DNA of 9,176 bases from an uncultured bacterium (GCA_905215125.1 CAJMOV010000061.1:1-9176); one strand, 5' to 3'. Counted from the first letter of the stretch, positions 1 to 8,711 are shown. Notes: generated by a model from the sequence alone, not told the origin. Numbers and translations are program-made.

Positions 1-75
1 TGGGATGTCGCCAAGTGGTAAGGCACCAGACTTTGACTCTGGCATTCGTAGGTTCAAATCCTGCCATCCCAGCCA
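1..75 (+). tRNA. tRNA-Gln (anticodon UUG)
   Basis: A complete cloverleaf is visible. The acceptor stem TGGGATG (1-7) pairs with CATCCCA (65-71), followed by discriminator G72 and an encoded CCA at 73-75. The D stem is GCC/GGC (10-12/22-24). The anticodon stem CCAGA (26-30) pairs with TCTGG (38-42) around the loop CTTTGAC, which places the anticodon TTG at 33-35, so this reads glutamine codons CAA/CAG. The T arm carries GTTCAAATC. The acceptor stem begins at the first base of the window, so any promoter lies outside. It is followed 49 bases later by tRNA-Lys, and the two are probably cotranscribed. Confidence 0.97.
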
Positions 76-124
76 TGTATGAAAACCCTGTGCTGGGTCA
101 TTATATTTTATAGATGTTTTTTGC

Positions 125-200
125 GATCCATTAGCTCAGCCGGCAGAGCACCTGCCTTTTAAGCAGGGTGTCCGGAGTTCGAATCTCCGATGGATCACCA
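125..200 (+). tRNA. tRNA-Lys (anticodon UUU)
   Basis: The acceptor stem GATCCAT (125-131) pairs with ATGGATC (190-196), followed by A197 and an encoded CCA at 198-200. The anticodon stem CCTGC (151-155) pairs with GCAGG (163-167) around the loop CTTTTAA, giving anticodon TTT at 158-160 and lysine specificity. The T arm GTTCGAATC is canonical. No promoter is evident in the short spacer after tRNA-Gln, which suggests a shared transcript. A terminator hairpin begins three bases after the CCA. Confidence 0.97.
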
Positions 201-202
201 GC

Positions 203-240
203 AAAACCCCCACGCCGCAACGGTTTGGGGGTTTTTATTT
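203..240. terminator. Bidirectional intrinsic terminator (tRNA cluster / kinase gene)
   Basis: Arms AAAACCCCC (203-211) and GGGGGTTTT (227-235) are perfectly complementary, with a small inner CCG/CGG stem. The plus strand ends in TTTTTATTT, so it terminates the tRNA transcript. On the minus strand the same hairpin ends in GGGGGTTTT, so it can also stop the kinase transcript, whose coding region ends at 299. The 58 bases between hairpin and kinase stop hold nothing else recognisable. Confidence 0.85.
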
Positions 241-298
241 TGCTTTTGGCACCAATTGACGCGCGCGGCCGTTTTCCCTTGCTGCGGCCTGCATCAGC

Positions 299-1558
299 TC
301 ACAAAATCACCTGCATGTGAAACCATCCGTTTTTCAGCTGAAACTCGGACACTGCGCCGTATTTTCTGCAGAACGCGCTGATGGACTGCACGCCAATGCC
401 GTGTCCCTCTCTGCCGGAAACCGGAATCCCTTTTTCATCAAACCGGACTTCCTGTGCACAGGGGTTGGACACTTCAAGCATCAGCCCCGGGTAGCAGATG
501 ACCTTGCAGCGGATCTCCCGCTTTTCCTGCGGCAGCACCTTGCAGGCATTTACGGCGTTTTCCAGCGCATTGGCCAATACGATGGCCAGCTCCCCCTCGT
601 CCACAGAAAGCTGGCTGGACAGGTCGATTCGCGCGTCCACGCGGACGCCTTCGCGCTGCGCCTGCGCAAAGTAGGAGGAAAAGACCGCATCCAGAATGGG
701 CGGCCTGCACCAGCGCACCGGTTGACGTTCGTCCAGCCGCTGCTGCGCCGCGCTGAGAAAGGTCAGCGCCTGCTGCTGATTTCCCCGCGCGACAAGCTCT
801 GCCACCGTTTGCAGGCGATGGCGCAAATCATGACGCTCCACCCGTATTGCTTCCTCGGCGGCGCTGACTGCATCCATCCGGCTTTGCAGCGCAGACAGGC
901 GCAGGGCTGCCAGCTCAGCGCTGCGCTGGATATCATTTTCCCTCTGTACACTGGAAAAGAAAAAAAGCAGCACAGCATAAAACCCCACCATAAGCAGGGA
1001 TATGGCCGGTTTGACGACGGTGCTGAACGCCGTCTGCCCGACAAACCCGGGGATGATGCTGAAAATGATCACATAATAGCCCGCAATAACCAGACAGGGC
1101 AGCCACCATCCGTGCTTGAGCTGATGCACCGTCTGAAGATAAGCGGGCCGCAGATAACGCAGAAGAAGCCAAAGCATCGCCGCCGGCAGCAGGGTGTAGG
1201 CCAGCAGCAGCGCCCAAAGCCGCTCGCCGGACAAGAAATAGGCCATGCCTGCGCCCTGCTGGATAAGACTGGAAAGCAGGATGGCTGTCAGCAGCTGGAA
1301 CACCAGCCGCCACCCCCGGTAACGGCTGATGGCGGCAAACAGCAGCAGCGCCGGCAGATGGACAACCAGGCTATAAGCCTGCGTCAGGGCTTCCAGGCCC
1401 CAAAAATAATGGATCAAAAACAATGCCGCTTCCATCAGGGCTGTCGCGCCGTACACGATTATTAAGGTGCGACGAAGCGGCAGCCGGCTTTCGCCAAACA
1501 ACAGGGTCATGGTCATTCCCAAAAGCGTCAGATAAAAATAAATACCCAGGCTTATCAC
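299..1558 (-). CDS. AgrC/ComD-like GHKL sensor histidine kinase
   Basis: A 419-residue membrane sensor kinase that should autophosphorylate on histidine and pass the phosphate to a response regulator. The first ~200 residues form about seven hydrophobic helices (roughly 1-22, 30-54, 58-78, 84-108, 113-134, 150-172, 180-203), the usual layout of peptide-sensing AgrC-type receptors. A short coiled-coil-like linker follows. The phosphoacceptor motif RHDLRHR (242-248) has His243 as the likely site. The HATPase domain shows the N box LANALENAVNA (328-338) and the G box GREGHGIGV (382-390). The start is a GTG at 1556-1558 with AGGAGG 11 bases upstream; no better start is seen. It points away from the GGDEF gene and the LytTR regulator, which is unusual for a kinase of this family. 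The ligand is unknown; no agrB or peptide precursor gene is visible nearby. Confidence 0.9.
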   Translation of the reverse strand: MISLGIYFYLTLLGMTMTLLFGESRLPLRRTLIIVYGATALMEAALFLIHYFWGLEALTQAYSLVVHLPALLLFAAISRYRGWRLVFQLLTAILLSSLIQQGAGMAYFLSGERLWALLLAYTLLPAAMLWLLLRYLRPAYLQTVHQLKHGWWLPCLVIAGYYVIIFSIIPGFVGQTAFSTVVKPAISLLMVGFYAVLLFFFSSVQRENDIQRSAELAALRLSALQSRMDAVSAAEEAIRVERHDLRHRLQTVAELVARGNQQQALTFLSAAQQRLDERQPVRWCRPPILDAVFSSYFAQAQREGVRVDARIDLSSQLSVDEGELAIVLANALENAVNACKVLPQEKREIRCKVICYPGLMLEVSNPCAQEVRFDEKGIPVSGREGHGIGVQSISAFCRKYGAVSEFQLKNGWFHMQVIL

Positions 1559-1619
1559 CTCGGCGCTTCCCTCCTTTTCCCAGGGCCTCTACTAACCAAT
1601 TTTGCACATATTGCAGCCA

Positions 1620-1642
1620 TTTTTGTATTTTAGATACAAAAA
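1620..1642. promoter_or_regulatory. Perfect palindrome, probable operator
   Basis: Arms TTTTTGTAT (1620-1628) and ATACAAAAA (1634-1642) are exact reverse complements around the five-base centre TTTAG. The element lies 61 bases upstream of the kinase start and 316 bases upstream of the GGDEF start, where a dimeric regulator could control both divergent genes. It is AT-rich with no U-tract placement that would favour a terminator. The binding protein cannot be told from sequence. Confidence 0.55.
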
Positions 1643-1791
1643 CAGGCGTAAATGCGTTAAATTTAAAATACCATGCCTATGTGCGCGGCGTCAAGCAGGC
1701 GATTTTATCGCCAGGCCGGTGCAGGACACGGAGCGGCTGCCCCCGCTGGCAAGAAGCCCAGGCAGTCCACGCAGGTAAAATATAAAGAATT

Positions 1792-1821
1792 TTGAATTCT
1801 ATTATTTTAATGCTTTATATC
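1792..1821 (+). promoter_or_regulatory. Possible sigma-A promoter for the GGDEF gene
   Basis: TTGAAT (1792-1797) is followed after 18 bases by TATATC (1816-1821); an alternative -10, TTATAT, starts at 1815 with 17-base spacing. Each hexamer matches consensus at four or more positions. It would give a 5' leader of about 130 bases ahead of the GTG at 1959. AT-richness alone could produce such a match, so this is tentative. Confidence 0.35.
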
Positions 1822-1958
1822 TTACGGCCAAGCTGCCTTACTCCATCGCTTGCCTTGGCGCGGCCTGCCCTGTCGCTTAACCCGCGGTATTCGCGCGCGT
1901 GCAAAAGCCCCGTCCGCCGTGCGCATAACAAAGCAACGCCCATGAGGAGGAAGCAACT

Positions 1959-3104
1959 GTGTTCAAAAGACTGCTGATATTTCTGAAAGTGCCCGCCGCC
2001 ATCCGCACGGAGTATTGGCGGGAATCCATACAGAAAAATAGTCTTTCGCTGCTGGTCGTCTGTATCATCGTTTTTGGCGCAGAGCTTTATAATATCGCGC
2101 GCGTGCTTTTCTGGTCCCATTCGGGCCTGGGCACTGTCAATAACCGCATTTATTTTTTCATGTACTGCGCACTGCTGGCCATTGCCGCCGTCTGGCTGCT
2201 GCTGCAGCGCTCGCTGCGCACAGCTTCCCTGAAGGCGCAGTGGGGGGCGCAGTACGCCGTTATCCTGCTCATGCTTTTATGGCATGTCTGCCTTAACGCA
2301 TACGATCTTATGCAAAGCCCCGACGCTGGCACGGCGATTTTTACAACCGCCATCCTGGGCCTGGGCGTTTTCATCCAGATGCCCAGCCCATTCAGCGCCA
2401 TTGGCTTCGGCCTGGGGTACGGAGTGTTTCTTCTCATGGTCGGTCCCATTTTGGATGCAGGCGCAAAAATCAATCTGACCATCACCTTTACCGTGGCGCT
2501 TGCAGTGTCCTTCACCAGCAGTCATCACGCCGTCGTCAGCCTGACGCAGCGGCAGGAGATCAGCCAGATCAACGCGCAGCTTGCCGAGCTGGTCCAAAAG
2601 GATCCGCTGACCGGACTGCTTAACAAGGCCGCCTTTCAGCGCCGCGCAGCGCAGGCCCTCATGCAGGCGGACGCAGCCCATCCCCTGGCTCTCGCCATTC
2701 TCGACCTGGACGATTTTAAAGCCGTCAACGACAGCTGCGGCCACCCGTGCGGCGATTATGTGCTGATGGAAACGGCGCTCAAGCTGCGGACGGTCTATTC
2801 CGGCATCGCCGAAATCGGGCGGATTGGCGGCGATGAGTTTGCCGTGCTTCTGCCTGCGTGCCGGGATCGACAACTCATTGAAGCACTGGGCCGGCAGCTT
2901 ATTCAGGAAATATCTGGTATGCGCTGGCATGGCCGGCTGCTGGATACCCAATGCAGCATTGGCATCTGTCAGGTCAGACAGCCCGGCGTCTCCTATGAAC
3001 AGCTGTATCAGGAAGCTGATAGCGCCCTGTACGAGGCTAAGGGCAGCGGCAAGGGCTGTTGTCGCTTCCATATCCTTGACAACGGCAAATCCTCTGTACG
3101 GTAG
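1959..3104 (+). CDS. Membrane-anchored diguanylate cyclase (GGDEF domain)
   Basis: A 381-residue protein predicted to make cyclic di-GMP from two GTP at the inner face of the membrane. Residues ~28-195 contain about six hydrophobic segments and match no sensor domain I can name. A short helical linker (about 196-214) leads into the GGDEF domain, which opens with the typical DPLTGLLNK (215-223). Catalytic features are intact: the metal-binding Asp249 in LDLDDFK, Asn257/Asp258 in AVNDSCGH, and the signature GGDEF at 290-294. The usual inhibitory RxxD site five residues upstream is absent (SGIA at 281-284), so feedback inhibition by c-di-GMP is probably missing. The GTG start is chosen because AGGAGG (1945-1950) sits eight bases upstream. 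It lies 124 bases ahead of the LytTR regulator on the same strand, so the two may share a transcript. There is no EAL domain. Confidence 0.9.
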   Translation: MFKRLLIFLKVPAAIRTEYWRESIQKNSLSLLVVCIIVFGAELYNIARVLFWSHSGLGTVNNRIYFFMYCALLAIAAVWLLLQRSLRTASLKAQWGAQYAVILLMLLWHVCLNAYDLMQSPDAGTAIFTTAILGLGVFIQMPSPFSAIGFGLGYGVFLLMVGPILDAGAKINLTITFTVALAVSFTSSHHAVVSLTQRQEISQINAQLAELVQKDPLTGLLNKAAFQRRAAQALMQADAAHPLALAILDLDDFKAVNDSCGHPCGDYVLMETALKLRTVYSGIAEIGRIGGDEFAVLLPACRDRQLIEALGRQLIQEISGMRWHGRLLDTQCSIGICQVRQPGVSYEQLYQEADSALYEAKGSGKGCCRFHILDNGKSSVR

Positions 3105-3112
3105 CGTACCGT
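3098..3112 (+). other. Small hairpin across the GGDEF stop codon
   Basis: ACGGTA (3098-3103) and TACCGT (3107-3112) form a six-base-pair stem with a three-base loop; the stop codon TAG is at 3102-3104. Only a weak T-rich stretch (CCTTTAT) follows, so it is a poor terminator at best. It may slow ribosomes or protect the 3' end. The remaining bases to 3228 show no convincing promoter for the downstream regulator gene. Confidence 0.3.
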
Positions 3113-3228
3113 GCCGCCTTTATCTGGCAGCCGCGTTTTCCCTGTATGCCGTTTAGTTCCGGGTAATGAGACAGGTAAATGCGCACAATGAATAACAGGC
3201 CTGTATTTTCACCCAAAGGGGGTTAACG

Positions 3229-3963
3229 ATGTTTTCCATTGCTGTTTGTGATGACGACCCTGAACAGCTGCGCAAGACAGGGGATTTTCTACACACCTAT
3301 TTTGAGATGCGTCCTAGCCTATCCGGCCAGGCAGTCACATTTCAAAGCGGCAGCGAGCTGCTGGACAGCGCCACGGCGTGCGGCGGGTTTGACCTGTATA
3401 TCCTGGATATCATCATGCCGGGTCTCAACGGCATTGAGACGGCGTCCAAGCTGCGCAGCTTGGGGGATGGCGGCGAAATTATTTACCTAACGATTTCCAA
3501 CGAATACGCGGCGGACAGCTACAGCGTCCGCGCCTTTTTCTACCTGCTTAAGCCGGTGGAAAAGCAAAGGCTGTTCCAGGTTATAGACGACGCTGTAGAA
3601 AAGCTGGGGCGGCGGCGTACGGAGGGGATTTTTGTGCCTGTGCACGGCGGCACGCGGCGCATTTTGCTCGACCGCATTTTATACGCCGAGCGCATCGGCC
3701 GTATTATGCGGTATTATTGCGCCGACGGCCCGATAGATTCGCTGACCTTTCAAAGCTCCTTCCGCGTCATGGCCGCGCCCCTGCTGGGAGACCGGCGCTT
3801 CTGTCTGTGCGGATCCAGCTTTGTCTTCAACCTCCAGCACATCGCCGGCATCAGCGGGCCGACCGTTTTGCTGGACAACGGCGTCCAGGTACCCATCCCC
3901 CGACGCTCCGCGCCTGACGTCAAGGCCGCCTGGGGCCGTTACTGGCTGAATGGCGGCTGGTAA
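3229..3963 (+). CDS. LytTR-family response regulator (AgrA/VirR-like)
   Basis: A 244-residue cytoplasmic two-component regulator. The receiver domain (about 1-120) has the acidic cluster Asp8-Asp10, phosphoacceptor Asp60 in YILDIIMPGLNG, Thr88 and the Lys108-Pro109 pair in LLKP. The C-terminal half (about 134-240) is a LytTR DNA-binding domain, recognisable by ILYAERIGRIMRYYCADG, SSFVFNLQHI and DNGVQVPIPRR. Proteins of this type bind pairs of nine-base direct repeats upstream of target genes. The ATG start has AAGGGGG six bases upstream. The obvious partner is the GHKL kinase at 299-1558, but that gene is on the other strand beyond the GGDEF gene, so the pairing is an inference. A strong terminator follows the stop codon, and the kdp operon converges from the other side. 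No clean LytTR repeat pair was found in the window. Confidence 0.92.
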   Translation: MFSIAVCDDDPEQLRKTGDFLHTYFEMRPSLSGQAVTFQSGSELLDSATACGGFDLYILDIIMPGLNGIETASKLRSLGDGGEIIYLTISNEYAADSYSVRAFFYLLKPVEKQRLFQVIDDAVEKLGRRRTEGIFVPVHGGTRRILLDRILYAERIGRIMRYYCADGPIDSLTFQSSFRVMAAPLLGDRRFCLCGSSFVFNLQHIAGISGPTVLLDNGVQVPIPRRSAPDVKAAWGRYWLNGGW

Positions 3964-3983
3964 TCGGCCATCCGCATCCATGT

Positions 3984-4034
3984 AAAAGCACCGCCGCCCG
4001 CACAGATATCTGCGCGGGCGGCGGTATTCTTTTA
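3984..4034. terminator. Strong bidirectional terminator between regulator and kdpC
   Basis: ACCGCCGCCCGC (3990-4001) and GCGGGCGGCGGT (4014-4025) are exact complements. Between them CAGATATCTG (4003-4012) is itself palindromic, so the stem continues past one A/C mismatch. The plus strand continues into ATTCTTTTA and the minus strand into GCTTTTAC, so it can end both the regulator transcript and the kdp transcript. It fills most of the 80-base gap between the two convergent genes. Confidence 0.88.
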
Positions 4035-4043
4035 TGGCGGGCT

Positions 4044-4712
4044 TTATTTGCTGTATCCGCTGATCAGGCCCATGGCAACGGCAATGTCCAGGTTGACGCC
4101 CAGGACGTTGACCGTTTCCTCGCCGAAGACGCCCAGCATTTTGCCGGTGGTGTTGTCGGCGACGATCTGCTCAAGGGTTTCCATGCTCAGGCCGGATGCT
4201 TCCGCGATAGCCGGCAGCTGGATGGCGGCCGACGCCGGGGAGACGTGCGGATCCAAGCCGGATCCGGAGGCAGTCAGCAGGTCGGTGGGGATATCCTCGC
4301 GCTCAACGCCGGGGTTGGCTGCCAGGAAATCCTCGATATCAGCTTCAACACGGGCGACCAGGTCGGGATTGGAGGGCGCGTAGTTGTTGGAGCCGGAGCT
4401 GAGCCCTGCAAAGGGCGTGCCATCATTGTAGTACAGCTCGCCGTCCTCGCCCTCGTAATAGGTATTGTACTGATAAGCGGAGGGGCGGCATTTCATGAAG
4501 TAGGGCTCGGTGAAGTCCTGCCCCACATTCTGGGCGCCGACCGCCTGCCCGTCAACGCTGATCAGGCTGCCATTGGCCTGGCTGGGGAAAAACAGGGCTG
4601 AAAGCCCGCTCAGCAGCAGAGGGAAAAGCAGGCCGCAGATGAGCAGCAGCACCAGCGTTGTAACGGCGGATTTACGGAACTCGCTGAAGAAACGGTTTTT
4701 TGTCTTATCCAT
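4044..4712 (-). CDS. kdpC: Potassium-transporting ATPase subunit C
   Basis: KdpC is the single-span subunit of the KdpFABC potassium pump, thought to act as a chaperone that helps KdpB bind ATP and stabilises the complex. This one has 222 residues. One membrane helix (about 17-43) is followed by a large extracytoplasmic domain with the family signatures GQDFTEPYFMKCRPSA (64-79), SGSNNYAPSNPDLV (106-119) and TASGSGLDPHVSPASA (147-162). It is longer than E. coli KdpC (190 residues), partly because of a Tyr/Asp/Glu/Gly-rich stretch at about 82-103 between the RPSA and SGSN motifs. The ATG at 4710-4712 has GGAGG ten bases upstream, beginning at the kdpB stop codon, so translation is probably coupled. 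It is the last gene of the operon and ends before the bidirectional terminator. Confidence 0.97.
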   Translation of the reverse strand: MDKTKNRFFSEFRKSAVTTLVLLLICGLLFPLLLSGLSALFFPSQANGSLISVDGQAVGAQNVGQDFTEPYFMKCRPSAYQYNTYYEGEDGELYYNDGTPFAGLSSGSNNYAPSNPDLVARVEADIEDFLAANPGVEREDIPTDLLTASGSGLDPHVSPASAAIQLPAIAEASGLSMETLEQIVADNTTGKMLGVFGEETVNVLGVNLDIAVAMGLISGYSK

Positions 4713-4727
4713 GATGAGGAAGCCTCC

Positions 4728-6770
4728 TTAAAAACCGATGAGCGGAGCGATGATCATGTCGATGAGCTTAATGCCGACGAAGGGGGTGATAATGCCGCCC
4801 ACGCCGTAAATCATCATATTGCGGGCCAGGATTTTGCCGGACGACATGGGGCGGTATTTGACGCCCTTCATGGCCAAGGGAATGAGGCACGGGATGATGA
4901 TGGCGTTAAAGATCAGGGCGGACAGGATGGCGCTGTACGGCGTCGTCAAATTCATGATATTGAGCACGCCCAGCTGCGGGATGGCCATCATAAACATAGC
5001 CGGGATAATGGCGAAGTATTTGGCGATGTCGTTTGCGATGGAGAAGGTGGTCAGACTGCCGCGGGTGATGAGCAGCTGCTTGCCGATTTCCACGACCTCA
5101 AGGATCTTTGTCGGGTCGGAATCCAGGTCGACCATGTTGGCCGCTTCCTTGGCGGCGGTGGTGCCCGAGTTCATGGCCAGGCCGACGTTGGCCTGCGCCA
5201 GAGCGGGGGCGTCGTTGGTCCCGTCGCCCGTCATGGCGACGACCTTACCTTCCGCCTGCTCTTTTTTGATGACGTCGATTTTATCTTCCGGCTTACATTC
5301 GGCGATAAAGCCGTCGACGCCGGCCTCTTTTGCAATGGTGGCGGCAGTCAGTGGGTTGTCGCCGGTGCACATGATGGTCTTGATACCGATGGCGCGCAGA
5401 CGGGCAAAGCGCTCTACCATGCCCGGCTTGACGGTGTCCTTGAGATAGATGACGCCGAGAATACGGCTGCCTTCGCACACGGTCAGCGGGGTACCGCCCA
5501 GCGAGGATATCTCGTTGACGCGCTGGCGCAGGTCGCCCGGCACCTTGCCGCCCAGGGAGACGACGTGCTTTTCCACAGCGTCGGCCGCGCCCTTGCGCAC
5601 GCTTGTGCCGTCAGGAAGGTTGACGCCGCTCATGCGCGTCTGCGCCGTAAACTCGATAAAGGTGGAGCCGGGCTGTTCCTCCGCCTTGCCCCCCATGCGG
5701 CGGGCCAGATCCAGGGTGGATTTGCCTTCAGGCGTTTCATCGTGCAGGCTGGCCAGAGCGGCATAATGGACAAGCTCTTCCTTGCTTGTTCCCCCGACGG
5801 GGTAAAAGTCGGCCGCCAGGCGGTTGCCAAAGGTGATGGTGCCTGTCTTATCCAGAATCATGGTGTCGACGTCGCCGCACGCTTCAACCGCCTTGCCGCT
5901 CATGGCGATGACATTGAAGCGGGTAACGCGGTCCATACCGGCGATGCCGATAGCCGACAGCAGCCCGCCGATGGTCGTGGGGATAAGGCAGACCATCAGG
6001 GCGATGAGGGTCGACATCTGCAGCTGTACGCCGGAATACAGCCCGATGGGATACAGGGTGACGATGACGATAAGGAAGATAATGGTCAGTGACACCAGAA
6101 GGGTATTGAGCGCGATTTCATTGGGCGTCTTTTTGCGGGAAGCCCCTTCTACCAAGGCGATCATGCGGTCGAGGAAGGTGTTACCCGGTTCCGATGTAAT
6201 GCGGATTTTCAGCCAGTCGGACACCACGGTCGTGCCGCCCGTGACCGAGCAGAAGTCACCGCCCGATTCGCGGACAACGGGGGCCGATTCGCCTGTGATG
6301 GCCGATTCGTCCACCGAGGCGATGCCTTCGATAACCTCGCCGTCACCGGGGATGATTTCGCCGGCCGAGACCATAATGACGTCGCCCTTGCGCAGCTCGC
6401 TGGACAACACGATTTTCTCCGTGCCGTCCTTCTGCAGCAGGCGCGCCTGGGTGTCCTTCTGGGTCTTCTTCAGGCTGGCCGCCTGCGCCTTACCGCGCCC
6501 TTCAGCCACCGATTCTGCAAAGTTTGCGAACAAAACGGTGACAAACAGGATGACGCAGACAATGATGTTGTACTGCCGCACCTTGTCGCCGGTGTCGCCG
6601 AACAGGCCGGGGACAAAGGAGAGCACCAGCGTGATGAAGAAGCCAATTTCGACCACGAACATGACCGGGTTTTTCATCATATAGCGCGGGTTTAATTTGG
6701 TAAAGGACCCGATTATCGCCTGACGGAATATCTCCGGTGTGATCAGCTTCTGTTTTTGTTTCTTACTCAT
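4728..6770 (-). CDS. kdpB: Potassium-transporting P-type ATPase subunit B
   Basis: KdpB hydrolyses ATP and drives K+ uptake through KdpA; it forms an aspartyl-phosphate intermediate. All 680 residues and the expected motifs are present. The actuator-domain TGES is at 159-162, Asp307 is the phosphorylated residue in DKTGTIT, KTPNEIAL (214-221) is typical of KdpB, and the hinge motif MTGDGTNDAP spans 513-522. Asp581 and Lys584 in NDIAKYF correspond to the membrane charge pair of E. coli (Asp583/Lys586). Ser162 of TGES is retained; in E. coli its phosphorylation switches the pump off at high K+. The ATG at 6768-6770 has AGGAGGG nine bases upstream, starting at the kdpA stop codon, so the gene is likely translationally coupled to kdpA. 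No truncation or frameshift is seen. Confidence 0.99.
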   Translation of the reverse strand: MSKKQKQKLITPEIFRQAIIGSFTKLNPRYMMKNPVMFVVEIGFFITLVLSFVPGLFGDTGDKVRQYNIIVCVILFVTVLFANFAESVAEGRGKAQAASLKKTQKDTQARLLQKDGTEKIVLSSELRKGDVIMVSAGEIIPGDGEVIEGIASVDESAITGESAPVVRESGGDFCSVTGGTTVVSDWLKIRITSEPGNTFLDRMIALVEGASRKKTPNEIALNTLLVSLTIIFLIVIVTLYPIGLYSGVQLQMSTLIALMVCLIPTTIGGLLSAIGIAGMDRVTRFNVIAMSGKAVEACGDVDTMILDKTGTITFGNRLAADFYPVGGTSKEELVHYAALASLHDETPEGKSTLDLARRMGGKAEEQPGSTFIEFTAQTRMSGVNLPDGTSVRKGAADAVEKHVVSLGGKVPGDLRQRVNEISSLGGTPLTVCEGSRILGVIYLKDTVKPGMVERFARLRAIGIKTIMCTGDNPLTAATIAKEAGVDGFIAECKPEDKIDVIKKEQAEGKVVAMTGDGTNDAPALAQANVGLAMNSGTTAAKEAANMVDLDSDPTKILEVVEIGKQLLITRGSLTTFSIANDIAKYFAIIPAMFMMAIPQLGVLNIMNLTTPYSAILSALIFNAIIIPCLIPLAMKGVKYRPMSSGKILARNMMIYGVGGIITPFVGIKLIDMIIAPLIGF

Positions 6771-6785
6771 GATAGATAACCCTCC

Positions 6786-8552
<1,767 letters not shown>

Positions 8553-8560
8553 TGTACTCT

Positions 8561-8566
8561 CCTCCT
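8561..8566 (-). promoter_or_regulatory. Ribosome-binding site that fixes the kdpA start
   Basis: Read on the minus strand this is AGGAGG, followed by AGAGTACA and then the ATG at 8552. It overlaps the region just downstream of the alternative GTG at 8570, so it cannot serve that codon. This decides the shorter start. Confidence 0.85.
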
Positions 8567-8606
8567 GCACTCTTAAGACGCTAGTTTTTCTTGTGCGCCG
8601 GCTGCG

Positions 8607-8690
8607 TTAGAACTTTTCAGGGTGTACCAGGGCGTAGACCAAATACCCCCCCAGCAGCAGCACGATTACACCAAGAAGTATCATTGACAT
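8607..8690 (-). CDS. kdpF: Potassium-transporting ATPase subunit F
   Basis: A 27-residue single-helix peptide, too short for routine gene calling but clear here. It starts MSMILLGVIVLLLGGYLV and ends YALVHPEKF; the hydrophobic helix followed by a Pro-Glu-Lys-Phe tail is the hallmark of KdpF, which in E. coli sits between KdpA and KdpB and stabilises the complex. The ATG at 8688-8690 has AGGAGG (8701-8706) ten bases upstream, and the stop is TAA at 8607-8609. It lies directly before kdpA, the standard gene order. I derived the translation codon by codon from the sequence. Confidence 0.93.
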   Translation of the reverse strand: MSMILLGVIVLLLGGYLVYALVHPEKF

Positions 8691-8711
8691 AACCGATTTT
8701 CCTCCTTTTAA

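Larger units (their letters stand above)
1559..1958. other. Divergent intergenic region between kinase and GGDEF genes
   Basis: No convincing gene lies in these 400 bases. The kinase end is AT-rich and contains a perfect palindrome at 1620-1642. The middle (about 1681-1785) turns GC-rich and can fold into hairpins: GGCGAT/ATCGCC at 1698-1712, AGCGG/CCGCT at 1732-1747, and CTGCC/GGCAG at 1737-1765, the last two being mutually exclusive in part. An AT-rich stretch at about 1775-1825 carries a possible promoter for the plus-strand gene. The rest, to 1958, is GC-rich and ends in the ribosome-binding site of the GGDEF gene. A 61-codon open frame at 1792-1977 lacks a ribosome-binding site and recognisable content, and I do not treat it as a gene. 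Confidence 0.7.

Noticed and set aside
317..1465. A long plus-strand open frame (382 codons) opposite the kinase gene
   Set aside because: Its translation has no recognisable domain and is rich in His, Gln and Arg as antisense frames of GC-rich genes are. The minus strand encodes a clear kinase with a ribosome-binding site.
1792..1977. A 61-codon plus-strand frame overlapping the start of the GGDEF gene
   Set aside because: It has no ribosome-binding site, no recognisable content, and runs into the GGDEF coding region in another frame.
3131..3156. LytTR binding repeats upstream of the response regulator
   Set aside because: One near match (GCCGTTTAG at 3148-3156) was found, but no partner repeat lies at the expected 12-13 base spacing.
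3179..3226. A 15-codon frame ending two bases before the regulator ATG, possible leader peptide
   Set aside because: It has no good ribosome-binding site of its own and no run of regulatory codons; the downstream gene has its own AAGGGGG. Chance is the simpler explanation.
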